Program-made: the position numbers and the translations under genes
Notes under the pieces: generated by a model
Database searches by the model: none
Told to the model about the DNA's origin: nothing
What the model saw: the letters and a program-made list of their open reading frames with translations, nothing else
NCBI RefSeq assembly: GCF_014649335.1
Contig: NZ_BMSV01000020.1
Coordinates: 1 to 43,898 of the forward strand
DNA length: 43,898 nt
From: Streptomyces roseolilacinus
GTDB lineage: Bacteria; Actinomycetota; Actinomycetes; Streptomycetales; Streptomycetaceae
Direction of reading: 5' to 3'
Shown: positions 1 through 8,143 of the stretch, piece after piece
Layout: each line of letters opens with the position of its first letter
Numbering within the stretch: position 1 is the first letter of the stretch

Positions 1-59
1 CCGTGAAGTACAAGGAGACCGCACGCGGCGGGCTGGCGGTCAACATCATCGAGTGCTGA
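1..59 (+). CDS. sdaA: C-terminal end of L-serine dehydratase (partial)
   Basis: Only the last 18 or so codons are present, ending in TGA at 57-59. The visible tail has KYKETARGGLAVN followed by a short acidic/Cys end. This closely resembles the C-terminus of iron-sulfur-dependent single-chain L-serine ammonia-lyases; the E. coli enzyme has KYKETSRGGLA near its end. These enzymes deaminate L-serine to pyruvate in the cytoplasm. The identification rests on a short tail recalled from the family, so it is probable rather than certain. This looks like the last core-genome gene before the accessory region. Confidence 0.65.
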   Translation, partial: VKYKETARGGLAVNIIEC

Positions 60-214
60 GCATCACCGATTTCGCGGCTGCTCTGTGTCACTGCACGAGG
101 CCGGCACCGTCGCGGACACCGCGCTCGCTGGCGCCGTGGTCATCGGGACGGTTGCCAGGGACGCGATGGGGCGGGCGTCCTGGTCCTATTCGCCCGCTGT
201 TCTCGGTCCTGCTT

Positions 215-602
215 TCAGGCTGGCGGGGGGTACGTGGTGTGCTCCTGCCGCGCTGCTGTACGGAGTGCCGCGATGGCGGCCGCGGTCGTCGGGTTGGCCG
301 TTTCGGTGTGACGGGTCGCGGTGAACAGGAGGCGCTGGATCCGGGTGGTCCTTGATGGGGGCCGCGCTGATTCCTGGTGTGGCTGGATCGATGGCCGTCT
401 GGGGGACGAGCGCGGTGGCGAAGCCGGACCGGGCGAGGGCGAGCTGGACGGTGATGTCGGCGGTGATGTAGCGCGTTGTGGGGGTAAAGCCGGCCTGTTG
501 GCAGGCGTGCAGAATGACCTGTTCGCAATCGGAGGTCGGCGGTGGCACGGCGATGTGGTGCGTGGCCAGTTCGCGCAGGTCGAAGGGACGCTTGTCGGAT
601 CC
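215..602 (-). pseudogene. LysR-family regulator remnant (substrate-binding domain, frameshifted)
   Basis: Read on the minus strand from about 602, one frame gives RPFDLRELATHHIAVPPP, then a stretch typical of the effector domain of LysR-type regulators (CEQVILHACQQAGF, then RSGFATALVPQ). Near position 310-320 the match moves to another frame and continues with LLFTATRHTETANPTTAA to a plausible C-terminus near 215. The DNA-binding HTH half is absent. The upstream edge meets the truncated plus-strand SCO6745-like gene at about 605. With no HTH and a frameshift, this cannot make a working regulator. A deletion joining two truncated genes is the simplest reading. Confidence 0.6.
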
Positions 603-609
603 GTTGCGA

Positions 610-1030
610 CGCCGATGTGGAGCGCTTCAACCTCCTGGCACAGCAGTTGATCGACACCGTCGACGCCGTCTTGCTGCCCCTGTTCGCCGGCTGGCGCGCG
701 CAGCCCGTGCCCGTCGACGACCCGGTCGGTGCGGCGACGCAACGCGTCCACGTCCTGCGGGAACACCGCGGTGCCTGTCATCTCGCGGCGGTACGCCTGT
801 CCGGGCTGAGCGCCCGGGAGGCGATGGTCGTGCATCTCGGCGTCGAGCAGGCGGCCCACTACGGCTGGCGCGAGCCGGGTCCCGCCGCCACGGCCCTGAT
901 CCCCCGATGGCAGCGCGCCGAGCGGCTCACCAACGAGCTGCAGGCGCCGCTCTACGTTGCGCTGAGCGCCCGGCAGCGTGCCGAGTTCGCCCAGCTGGTC
1001 GACGTGTTGACCAGTGCCCGGCACTCGTGA
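610..1030 (+). pseudogene. SCO6745-family protein, N-terminally truncated
   Basis: From about 610 the plus strand encodes a helical C-terminal region beginning DADVERFNLLAQQLIDTV and containing LREHRGACHLAAVRLSGL and HLGVEQAAHYGW. The LREHRG pattern is typical of the actinobacterial SCO6745/SalK-like family (helical, function poorly known, some members near antibiotic clusters). Full members are roughly twice as long, so the N-terminal half is missing. The open frame extends back to 542 only by reading through the antisense of the LysR remnant. No good ribosome-binding site lies at the junction. The gene ends 50 bp before the hexapeptide chimera. Confidence 0.55.
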
Positions 1031-1080
1031 CCGTACGTCGCAGACACCAACAGGCGTTCGATACGAAAGGACGGCTGATC

Positions 1081-1854
1081 GTGGCCATGCTTATGGCTCA
1101 TGAGGGTCGTTCGCCCTCCGTGCACCCCACGGCCTATGTTGCTCCGAGCGCCGCGCTGTGCGGGGACGTGCGCGTGGGGGCCGGGTGCCGGGTGCTGTTC
1201 GGCGCGGTGCTTACCGTCGAAGGCGGGCCGGTGGAGCTGGGCGAAGGCTGCATCGTCATGGAGAACGCGCTCCTGCGCGGCACTCGGCGAGACCCGCTGG
1301 TCCTGGGGTGGCAGGTCCTGGTGGGTCCCACCTCCTACCTGACCGGCTGCCGGATCGAGGATGAGGTCTTCTTGGCCACCGAGAGCCGTATCTTCAACGG
1401 GGCGTGGCTCGGGACCCGCATCGACCGGATCGCTGCCGACACCCCGTACTGCTCCGGAAAACACAAACGTCATGGCGTGAGCGTCCAAGTCCTCATCGCC
1501 CTTGTCGGTGGTCAGCTGCTGTGGGCCTCGTCCGCGCCGTCCGGCTCCACTCACGACCTGATCACCTCCCGCACCCATGGCATCGTCGAAGCGCTCGCCA
1601 AGGCTGACCTCAGGTGCTGGGCCGACGCGGCGTATCAAGGCGCCGGCGGCTCCACCCCGGTCCCCTTCCGCGGCCGCCGCCTCGAGCCGTGGCAGCGGCG
1701 GCACAACAGCACGCACGCCAAGACCCGCTGCCTCGGCAAACAGACCATGGTCACCCTGAAGGGCCGGCGTCTCCTGCGGAAGCTGCGCTGCAGCACCAAC
1801 CGCATCACAACGATCGTCCGAGCTTTCCTCGTCCTTCATCACGCTGGCGCGTGA
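1081..1854 (+). pseudogene. Hexapeptide (left-handed beta-helix) protein fused in frame to IS5-type transposase C-terminus
   Basis: A GTG start at 1081 is preceded by an AAAGGAC ribosome-binding site. About 113 residues form hexapeptide repeats (HPTAYVAPSAALCGDVRVG, then GAVLTVEGGPVELGEG), as in gamma-carbonic-anhydrase-like and acyltransferase-like beta-helix proteins. At about 1420 the sequence changes without a frame break to the second half of an IS5-family DDE transposase: IDRIAAD, SGKHKRHG, CWADAAYQGAGG, and the end LLRKLRCSTNRIT. The open frame is 257 codons. The transposase lacks its HTH and first catalytic Asp and shows RCLGKQTMV where the intact copy at 11693-12445 has the catalytic Glu (ALVEQAVA), so it should be inactive. 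Insertion followed by deletion probably made the fusion. Whether a protein is made is unknown. Confidence 0.7.
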
Positions 1855-1870
1855 TGAAGGACGAGGCTCA
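1420..1870 (+). mobile_element. IS5-type insertion sequence remnant (3' half)
   Basis: This holds the 3' half of a transposase related to the intact copy at 11661-12557. The end near 1853-1870 (GATGAAGGACGAGGCTCA) resembles the terminal repeat of the related copies (GGATGAAAACGGCTCA). The 5' end of the element is missing and joined to the hexapeptide gene, so no target duplication can be recognised. Confidence 0.65.
1827..1866. repeat. Perfect 18-bp inverted repeat overlapping the transposase stop codon
   Basis: CCTCGTCCTTCATCACGC at 1827-1844 and its exact complement at 1849-1866 are separated by TGGC. The TGA stop (1852-1854) lies in the right arm. The other two IS5-type copies in the window also carry a hairpin at the transposase 3' end (4381-4396 and 11676-11710). 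It may stop transcription or impede read-through at the IS end. There is no T-tract. Confidence 0.8.
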
Positions 1871-2110
1871 AGAACACAAGCGGCCAAATATGCAACCGGG
1901 ATTCATCTGCGGCAACGATCAATGACGGCTCGCTCTTCTCACTGCGGCATCATGACCTTGCCCAGGTCCTGTCGGCAGCGCTGAAGCACTGAGCGGACTG
2001 TCGTCTGGCGGCGTCGCCCAGTTCTAGCGCCGCTACGAACGCACGGTGCCCTCATCACATGGTTGGGTTGGTGACTTGAGGTCGAAGACCGGCTGTACGG
2101 GGACATGTGT
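1871..2110. other. Intergenic stretch without recognisable gene
   Basis: Between the IS5 remnant and the protease terminator I see no open frame with family similarity, RNA gene or repeat on either strand. Confidence 0.5.
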
Positions 2111-2140
2111 GAGCCGTGGCGAGTGTTCTCGCCACGGCTC
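2111..2140 (-). terminator. Hairpin terminator of the protease gene
   Basis: GAGCCGTGGCGAG (2111-2123) and its exact complement (2128-2140) enclose a TGTT loop. The hairpin lies 38 bp beyond the protease stop codon. Its 13-bp GC-rich perfect stem fits a Streptomyces terminator, which often lacks a U-tract. Confidence 0.75.
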
Positions 2141-2178
2141 GTGACCCGTTCAGCAGTGGTTGTCGCAGGGCGAAGCGG

Positions 2179-3762
2179 TCAGAACTGGAGCGACCAGGCG
2201 TTGATGTAGCCGGTGTCGTTGGTCCAGTTGTCGGTGACGCGCAGCTTCCAGGTGCCGTTGGCCACCTCGCCGGAGGCGTTGACGGTGTAGGTGGCCTGGA
2301 CGTGGTCGGCGCTGTCGTTGGTGTTGTAGTCCTTCAGCAGGTATGCGGAGCCGTCGGGGGCGACCAGTTCGACCTTCAGGTCGCCGCGGAAGGTGTGGCG
2401 GATGTCGACCGTGACGGACAGGCCGGAGGGGGCGTTGCCGCTGACGCCGGTCACCGCGATCGGGGAGGTGACGGTGGCGTTGTCCGAGACGGTGTAGTCG
2501 TTGGTGTTCTCGAAGCGCGGTCCCGCGGGAGGCGGGGTGGTGGTGTCGCCGCCGATGTACAGGAGCTTGTTGGGTGATCCCTGCGTGTCGCCGATGACGT
2601 TGGAGGTGGCGTTGTTGACGATGGCTGTCTGGACCTGGGCCGGGGTGGCGGTGGGGTTGGCGGACAGGTAAAGGGCGGCCGCGCCGGCGACGTGGGGGGC
2701 GGCCATGGAGGTGCCGCTCATGGTGGTGGTGGCGTTGTCGCTGCCGGGGGCGGCGGAGAGGATGTCGGTGCCGGGGGCGAACAGGTCGGTGCAGGTGCCG
2801 TAGTTGGAGTCGGAACGCCGCTGGTCGCTCTTGGTGGCGTTGTTCACCACGATGGCTTCCTTGATGTTGCCCGGCGAGTTCCGGCATGCGTCGCTGTTTT
2901 TGTTGCCGGAGGAGACGACCCAGGTGACGCCCTTGGCGATGGAGTTCTTGACGGCCTGGTCCTGAGCGGTGTTGATGCTGCCGGTGGGGCTGTTGATGCT
3001 CATGTTGACCACGGCTCGCCGGTTGGGGTCGTTGGCGGCCTGCTCGGTGATCCAGTTGGCTGCGCTGATGATGTCGGAGTCGGCGGCCCGGTCGTCGCAG
3101 TTCAGGACTCGTACCGAGACGATCTTGGCCTTCTTGGCGACGCCGTAGTCCTTGCCCGCCACCGTGCCGGCCACGTGGGTGCCGTGGCTCATGCAGGTCT
3201 GACTGTAGGAGTCGGAGGCGAAATTGGCGCCGATCGAGGCGCGGCCTTCGAACTGCGCGTGCCCGATGCGGATGCCGGTGTCCACGATGTACGTGGTGAC
3301 GTTGGAGGCCGTGTTGGGGTAGGTGTAGCTCCGGTCGAGGGTGTTGCTGCGCTGGTCGACGCGGTCGAGGCCCCAGGGCGGGTCGGTCTGGGTGCCGGAG
3401 CTGTGGGAGATGCCGTCCTGCTGGACGTAGGCGACACGGGGGTCGGCGGCCGTCTGGTGGGCGTCCTCGGCGCTCATCGCCGCCGCGTAGCCCTTCAGCA
3501 CGGTCCCGTAGGTGAAGCGCACCTGACCGCCGTGCTTGCTGGTCAGCTCCTTGGAGTGCTCGTTGACGGCGGTCTTCGTCAGTCCGGTGTCCTTGAGGAC
3601 CACGATGTAGCGGTCCGGTACAGGCTCGGCGGCGGCGATGACACGGCCGGCGGAGGGGGCGGGCTCGGGCGACGTGGCGGCAAGGGCGCTGGGGGTGGCC
3701 AGCATCGCGCCGACAGCGGTCGCCGCGACACCGGCGGCTATGTGCAGCAGCTTTTTACGCAC
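2179..3762 (-). CDS. Secreted subtilisin-like serine protease (S8) with P/Homo B domain
   Basis: The 527-residue protein begins with a GTG at 3762, preceded by GGAG. A typical signal peptide (residues 1-28, likely cut after ALA) is followed by an I9-type propeptide (about 50-115) with RYIVVLKDTG. The peptidase S8 domain (about 125-400) has Asp161 (IVDTG), His193 (SHGTH), oxyanion Asn287 (SSGNKN) and Ser352 (GTSMAAPH). All three catalytic residues are therefore present. After a short TTTPPPAG linker comes a P/Homo B domain (about 415-527; HTFRGDLKVELVAPDG and GTWKLRVTDNW). It should be an extracellular endopeptidase of the proteinase-K type. The P domain usually stabilises the fold or aids substrate contact. 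It stands alone, with its own terminator downstream. Confidence 0.93.
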   Translation of the reverse strand: MRKKLLHIAAGVAATAVGAMLATPSALAATSPEPAPSAGRVIAAAEPVPDRYIVVLKDTGLTKTAVNEHSKELTSKHGGQVRFTYGTVLKGYAAAMSAEDAHQTAADPRVAYVQQDGISHSSGTQTDPPWGLDRVDQRSNTLDRSYTYPNTASNVTTYIVDTGIRIGHAQFEGRASIGANFASDSYSQTCMSHGTHVAGTVAGKDYGVAKKAKIVSVRVLNCDDRAADSDIISAANWITEQAANDPNRRAVVNMSINSPTGSINTAQDQAVKNSIAKGVTWVVSSGNKNSDACRNSPGNIKEAIVVNNATKSDQRRSDSNYGTCTDLFAPGTDILSAAPGSDNATTTMSGTSMAAPHVAGAAALYLSANPTATPAQVQTAIVNNATSNVIGDTQGSPNKLLYIGGDTTTPPPAGPRFENTNDYTVSDNATVTSPIAVTGVSGNAPSGLSVTVDIRHTFRGDLKVELVAPDGSAYLLKDYNTNDSADHVQATYTVNASGEVANGTWKLRVTDNWTNDTGYINAWSLQF

Positions 3763-4366
3763 GGAGGCTCCATGTGAGGGGGGACGGGCTTCTCCCGGAT
3801 GGGGATGGCGAGCGTTTTACGTCAAGGCGTCTCACGCTTGGCCGGAACATTAAGCGCGCTGCAGTGCCCGTTCCATAAGGGAGCCTGTTTTACCTATACG
3901 CAGAACAATTCCGATGCCTGCGGAAGGAGTGACGCTGATCCTGCTGTGGCCGGGCACAAAGGTTCACCGGGAGATGGGGAAGGTACTGGGCTTCCGCCGT
4001 CTGGTCGGGGCCGGGAGGTGTCGGGCAGGACAGACCGATGGCGAAGACGGCTGGAAGGCGGGCTGCCTGCGGCGCCCTGCCATGCGGCTAGTGACGCAAG
4101 TAGGTATGCGGCAGGCATCGAGCTGTAAAGCCGTTCGCACCCTGTTCATCCGGGCAGAACGCCGCGGCCCGGGTACCGCCGTCTCGCGGCTTTGTCATAC
4201 GGGCCGGCACCCGGCCATACCCTTATGGCTCCCTCAGGACCGGAACCTGCGGTCTTTCGATCACTTGGGCATGAGCTACACGCGAACAAAGGGTGCAAAA
4301 TCGGGCGATATTTATCAGAATGCCCGGTTTTGCTTCTCGGTGTGCTTGCGGACTTCTGCACCGTAC
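3763..4366. other. Long intergenic region upstream of the protease
   Basis: About 600 bp separate the protease start from the IS5-type element. Several short frames exist but none has family similarity or sensible codon use. Base composition is somewhat more AT-rich than the neighbours near 3880-3920 and 4260-4330. It should contain the protease promoter on the minus strand (a TTGACG lies about 60 bp upstream of the start), but I cannot place a convincing -10. Confidence 0.45.
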
Positions 4367-5199
4367 TGAGCCGTTTTCATCCTGCATAGCTGCAGGTCAG
4401 GGGTGTGTGAACGGCTTGGACAATGATGCCGGTGCGGCGGGTGCAGCACCTGGCCCGGTGAAGGATCCGCGAGGGCTTCAGCTGCGCGAAGGCTCGTTCG
4501 CCGGGAGCTCTCAGCCGTGCATGGTCGCGGTTGAACTGCTGGTAATCCTCGGGCTGTTCGCGGTGGTTCTTGTAGGGGTTGCGGACGGTGATGCCGGCGC
4601 CCTGGTAGGCACGGTCCACGAGAACGAGGATCTCTCTGATGAGACAGGCTTGGAGGATGCCGTAGGCCCGGGACACGGCCAGATTGTGGGTGCGGCCCAA
4701 TGTTGCGCGGGAGAACCACGGCGGTGTGCCGTCAGGTGGACGGTGACTTGCACATTCATGCCGTGCTTGTGGCGCTTCATCGAGCAGTACAGCGGCGATC
4801 TGGTCGATGGGGATCAGGATGCCGTCAACTTTACCCAGGCCGGTCAGGGCGGCGTCGACGTAGCGCCAGACCGTCGAGGCCGAGACGCTGAAGCCGGCTG
4901 CCAAGCTGGGCAGCGTCTCGCTCTTGCGCAACTGCACCAGCACGAGCAGGACCTGCCGGAAGCAGCTCGGCTTCCGCCACCGCGAGCGACATTCACGCCC
5001 TCGTGCGTAGATGGGCCAGGAAACATGCTCGACCAGCTCATGCGCGACCTCGACGATGGCATGATACGGGACCAAGCGAGGCTCCTCGGACGATGCGTGG
5101 TGCGCAGAGAACACCACCGCAACGACCAAGAGCCTCGTTTCGTCGCGCCCCCTGCTGACCTGCCGTTTCACTCCACAGAGACAGGATGAAAACGGCTCA
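4367..5199 (-). mobile_element. IS5-type insertion sequence, 833 bp, decayed
   Basis: The 18-bp terminal repeats are perfect: TGAGCCGTTTTCATCCTG at 4367-4384 and its complement at 5182-5199. They resemble the ends of the element at 11661-12557 (CTGAGCC..TTTCATCC). Flanking bases (GTAC left, CGAT right) give no clear target duplication. The transposase inside is broken. Confidence 0.8.
4377..5171 (-). pseudogene. IS5-family transposase, internally frameshifted
   Basis: The frame opens with an HTH region (FSVSASTVWRYVDAAL) and continues to GILIPIDQIAA. Between about 4790 and 4700 the correct reading moves to another frame (MKRHKHGMNVQVT, expected here from the family). It then returns to TLGRTHNLAVSRAYGIL, ILVLVDRAYQGAG and the Glu region GERAFAQLK. 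Two compensating indels thus scramble about 30 residues in the DDE core between the first and second Asp. The enzyme is unlikely to work. A 6-bp-stem hairpin (CCTGCA-TAGC-TGCAGG, 4381-4396) sits at the 3' end. Confidence 0.8.
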
Positions 5200-5240
5200 C
5201 GATCGATCTGCAGGATGGGCGCAGCGCCTTGCAGGGCTTG

Positions 5241-8015
5241 TCACGGCCGGAGGCGCTGGAGGTCTTTCCGGGAGAGTGCGCCGATCTTGCGTATGGCACG
5301 AGCGATGTGCTGCTCCACTGTCCGGGGGGAGATATGGAGAGTTGAGGCGATCTCTCGATTTGTCAGTCCATTTGCCGCAAGCTGGCTCACCTCCATCTCT
5401 CTGGAGGTGAGCCGCTCGGTCTGCGAGGCCCGACCTGGGGGCCGCCCTCTTTTCGCCGGCTGCCAGGTGCGCAGCAGAGCCCGGGCGCGAGCGGCATCCC
5501 ATGTCGCGCCCAGTTCTGCGAACTGCTCGGTGCAGGTTTCCAGCTCGCTGATTGCACGGGCTGCAGCAGCCTGGTCCGCTTCGACACCCGTGGTCTTCCT
5601 TCCGGAGGCTGCAGTCATGCCGGTTGGTCCCCTGGACGTTGTGGGTACGCTTGGCCCGTGCGCTTCGAGCGTGCAGCGTGCCGCGCTTTCCACGAGCAGG
5701 GCCTGGACGTAGGGCCGAGGCAGCGTGCCGTAGGCAATTGAGGCTTCCCGATAGAGCTTTGCCGCCTGGATCAGCTCGTCGCCTTGTTGCTTCTTGCCCT
5801 GCGCTTTCACTTCGGTCAGTACGGCCTCGCTCCAGATGAGTGCGGCTTTTGCGGCGGGGGCATCCTGTTCTGAGATGCCAAGGGCGAAGTCGCGGATCAT
5901 GGCCTGAGCGGTGTCCGTGTCGCCTGTACGTGCGGTCGCTTCCACGGCCCAGGGAGCGAGTTCAGCTACCCATGCCCATACTCCCTTGACCGTTGCGTTG
6001 GCCCATGCCCTGCGGGCCTGTTCCGCGGCGGTGGGAAGGTCCTGGCGTGCCAGGGCAAGACGGATCAGGGCGCCGGAGACTGTCGCGGCCAGCGGGGTGG
6101 GCATGTTCTGCCAGGGGATTTCACTGCTCTCGGACAACCAGGACAGTGTGGCTCCCCAGTCCCCTTGAGTGAAGGAGATAAGGCTTCGTACTACGCGGGC
6201 GTCGAAGGCGATGACGGGCATGTCGGCGGTCGCGGTGATGAACTTTTCACATTGGTCGGCCAGGCCGGCCCACTGCCCGGTCCACCACTTCAGCAGCAGT
6301 TGTGTCCCCAGTGCGGTGTGCTCGGTGTAGGGCGCGCCGCTTTGCGCGGACAACTTGAGGCCCTGGTCCAGGAAGTCTTCTGCCCGTTCGTAGGAACCCA
6401 GCCAGGCAGCGGCGTCTGCTGCATTGCACAGACCGCGTGCAACATGCCGCACGCACGCGGGATCAGTACTGTCGGTGAGCAGTGCGTCCAGCAACTTCCA
6501 CGCGTGGTGATCGCCGCAGCTTATGGTGAACCAGACATGGTTTGCCAGGACTGCGGCATGGAGGGTTTGATCCCCACTGGCGTTCGCGACTGACAGGGCT
6601 TTCTGCAGCCACTGCCGGTGAACCTCGAGCGAGGGGCCCGGCCAGTACGGCATGGCTAGTGCCGCCATCGCTCGTCCCGCAAGATCGGGCCGGACTCCGT
6701 CGAGTTCGGCCGCAGCAACTTCGAGTTCATGCCATCCGCTAGCGAACCTGCCCAGTTGGTTGCACAGCATCAGCCCCAGATCGAGACGCAGCTCGCCGCG
6801 CAGGGCCACGGGCAGGGTCGTATCCCGCACGATCTGTGCCAGAACCGCGACGGTCTGGTCCGAACGCAGTCCGGTCACAGCGCTGCGTGCCAGTAGCGGT
6901 GCCAACCGGGCACGAGCTCGTGGTGGGACCAGAGGTGAGGCCAGGGTCTGCTCCAGCAGAACGATCGCCTGCTGATGGCGGCCTGCTTCCACTGCCGCAC
7001 GGGCCGCCTTCTCCACGGACCGCAGCCAGCCACGGCCTCCGCCGGCCGCTTTACGGTGAGCCGCTACAGCAGCCCACGAAGGAGGCTGCCTGCGAGTCAG
7101 GACCTCCGCGGCTCGTTCGTGCAGAGTTCGCCGGACCGGCCCCGGAATGCAGGTACGAACAGCCAGCGCGGCGAGAGGGACGGAGAACCCGTACCGGTCC
7201 GCGTCCAGCTCCACCAGCACTCCGGTTGCCAAGGCTGCAAGCAAGGCGTCATGGCCCTGCGTCGCCTCAAGGCCTGCGGCGGTGACCAGTTCGTTCTGGC
7301 TGGCAGGCTCATCGAGGACTGCGGCCGCCCACGCGACCGGCTGATGGGCGAGAGGCATGGCAGCCACCCGGCCCAGGACCAGTTCAGTAAGCCGGACCGG
7401 CACTCCCACCGCGTCGACATCCTCGGCCGTGTAGGCAGGCTCACCTTGCCGCTTCATCGCCGACAGCAGATCGACAACCACTTGGGGAACTCCGCCAGAC
7501 CGCTCGTGAAGTCTGCCCACCGCATCTGCTGCGCAGCGGCCTTCCAGCGTCTTTGCCGCGACCCTGCGGATGCGTTCCTCACCCCAGACCTGCAGGCGAT
7601 GCCTCAGCACGGTCAGGCCGGGCGGGTACATCACCGCCGGTGCGCCCAGAGGCAGAGCCGGAAAGGCAAGTTCCTCCGGTCGGTAGGTCACCACAGCCGC
7701 CAGACCAGGCCACGGTCTTTCCAGTACGCGGCGCAGGCGTTGCCGCTCTTCCTCGGTAGCCCGATGCGCATCGTCGACCAGGAGCAGCAGAGGCCCCTCC
7801 TGTGATTGCTCCTGCGGCTGTGTTTCCGCTGTTCCGCACAGCCACCACAGCACACGATTGGCCGCTGCGGCTTCACACGAAGCGTTCAGCTTTTTCAGCA
7901 GATGGCTCTTCCCGGTGCCGGCGACACCTTCCACCAGGACAAGCACCGATTCGGCCACACCGGGGACGAGCGCGTGCGTCACGGTGCGGCCGATGAAATC
8001 GTGTGTCGTCATCAT
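5241..8015 (-). CDS. LAL-type LuxR-family transcriptional regulator with N-terminal ATPase
   Basis: The 924-residue protein has AAGGAC about ten bases before its ATG. An N-terminal AAA/STAND-like ATPase has Walker A GVAGTGKS (residues 30-37) and Walker B LLLLVDDAH (about 76-84). A long helical middle region (about 330-860) follows. The C-terminal LuxR HTH (about 866-924) reads TSREMEVSQLAANGLTNREI and ends with the recognition helix SPRTVEQHIARAIRKIG. This is the normal length and order for the LAL (MalT/PikD-like) regulators that usually activate a secondary-metabolite cluster. Here it is an orphan: an IS5-type element lies 42 bp beyond its stop and an IS701-type element lies upstream. Its targets are unknown. 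Confidence 0.93.
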   Translation of the reverse strand: MMTTHDFIGRTVTHALVPGVAESVLVLVEGVAGTGKSHLLKKLNASCEAAAANRVLWWLCGTAETQPQEQSQEGPLLLLVDDAHRATEEERQRLRRVLERPWPGLAAVVTYRPEELAFPALPLGAPAVMYPPGLTVLRHRLQVWGEERIRRVAAKTLEGRCAADAVGRLHERSGGVPQVVVDLLSAMKRQGEPAYTAEDVDAVGVPVRLTELVLGRVAAMPLAHQPVAWAAAVLDEPASQNELVTAAGLEATQGHDALLAALATGVLVELDADRYGFSVPLAALAVRTCIPGPVRRTLHERAAEVLTRRQPPSWAAVAAHRKAAGGGRGWLRSVEKAARAAVEAGRHQQAIVLLEQTLASPLVPPRARARLAPLLARSAVTGLRSDQTVAVLAQIVRDTTLPVALRGELRLDLGLMLCNQLGRFASGWHELEVAAAELDGVRPDLAGRAMAALAMPYWPGPSLEVHRQWLQKALSVANASGDQTLHAAVLANHVWFTISCGDHHAWKLLDALLTDSTDPACVRHVARGLCNAADAAAWLGSYERAEDFLDQGLKLSAQSGAPYTEHTALGTQLLLKWWTGQWAGLADQCEKFITATADMPVIAFDARVVRSLISFTQGDWGATLSWLSESSEIPWQNMPTPLAATVSGALIRLALARQDLPTAAEQARRAWANATVKGVWAWVAELAPWAVEATARTGDTDTAQAMIRDFALGISEQDAPAAKAALIWSEAVLTEVKAQGKKQQGDELIQAAKLYREASIAYGTLPRPYVQALLVESAARCTLEAHGPSVPTTSRGPTGMTAASGRKTTGVEADQAAAARAISELETCTEQFAELGATWDAARARALLRTWQPAKRGRPPGRASQTERLTSREMEVSQLAANGLTNREIASTLHISPRTVEQHIARAIRKIGALSRKDLQRLRP

Positions 8016-8143
8016 GCAGTCGTCCTTGCCTTCTGCTTCTGCACGCCAGTCACATCAAGACCACCAGGTAAGCGAAACCGCTCGTCGCCATGCACGCACC
8101 GCCTGAACGCCTTGTGGAAGGGGGTCTCAGCAACGGCCACAGC

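Noticed and set aside
2692..3777. A 361-codon plus-strand frame opposite the protease
   Set aside because: Val/Gly-rich shadow of the S8 protease gene, which has all catalytic motifs on the minus strand.
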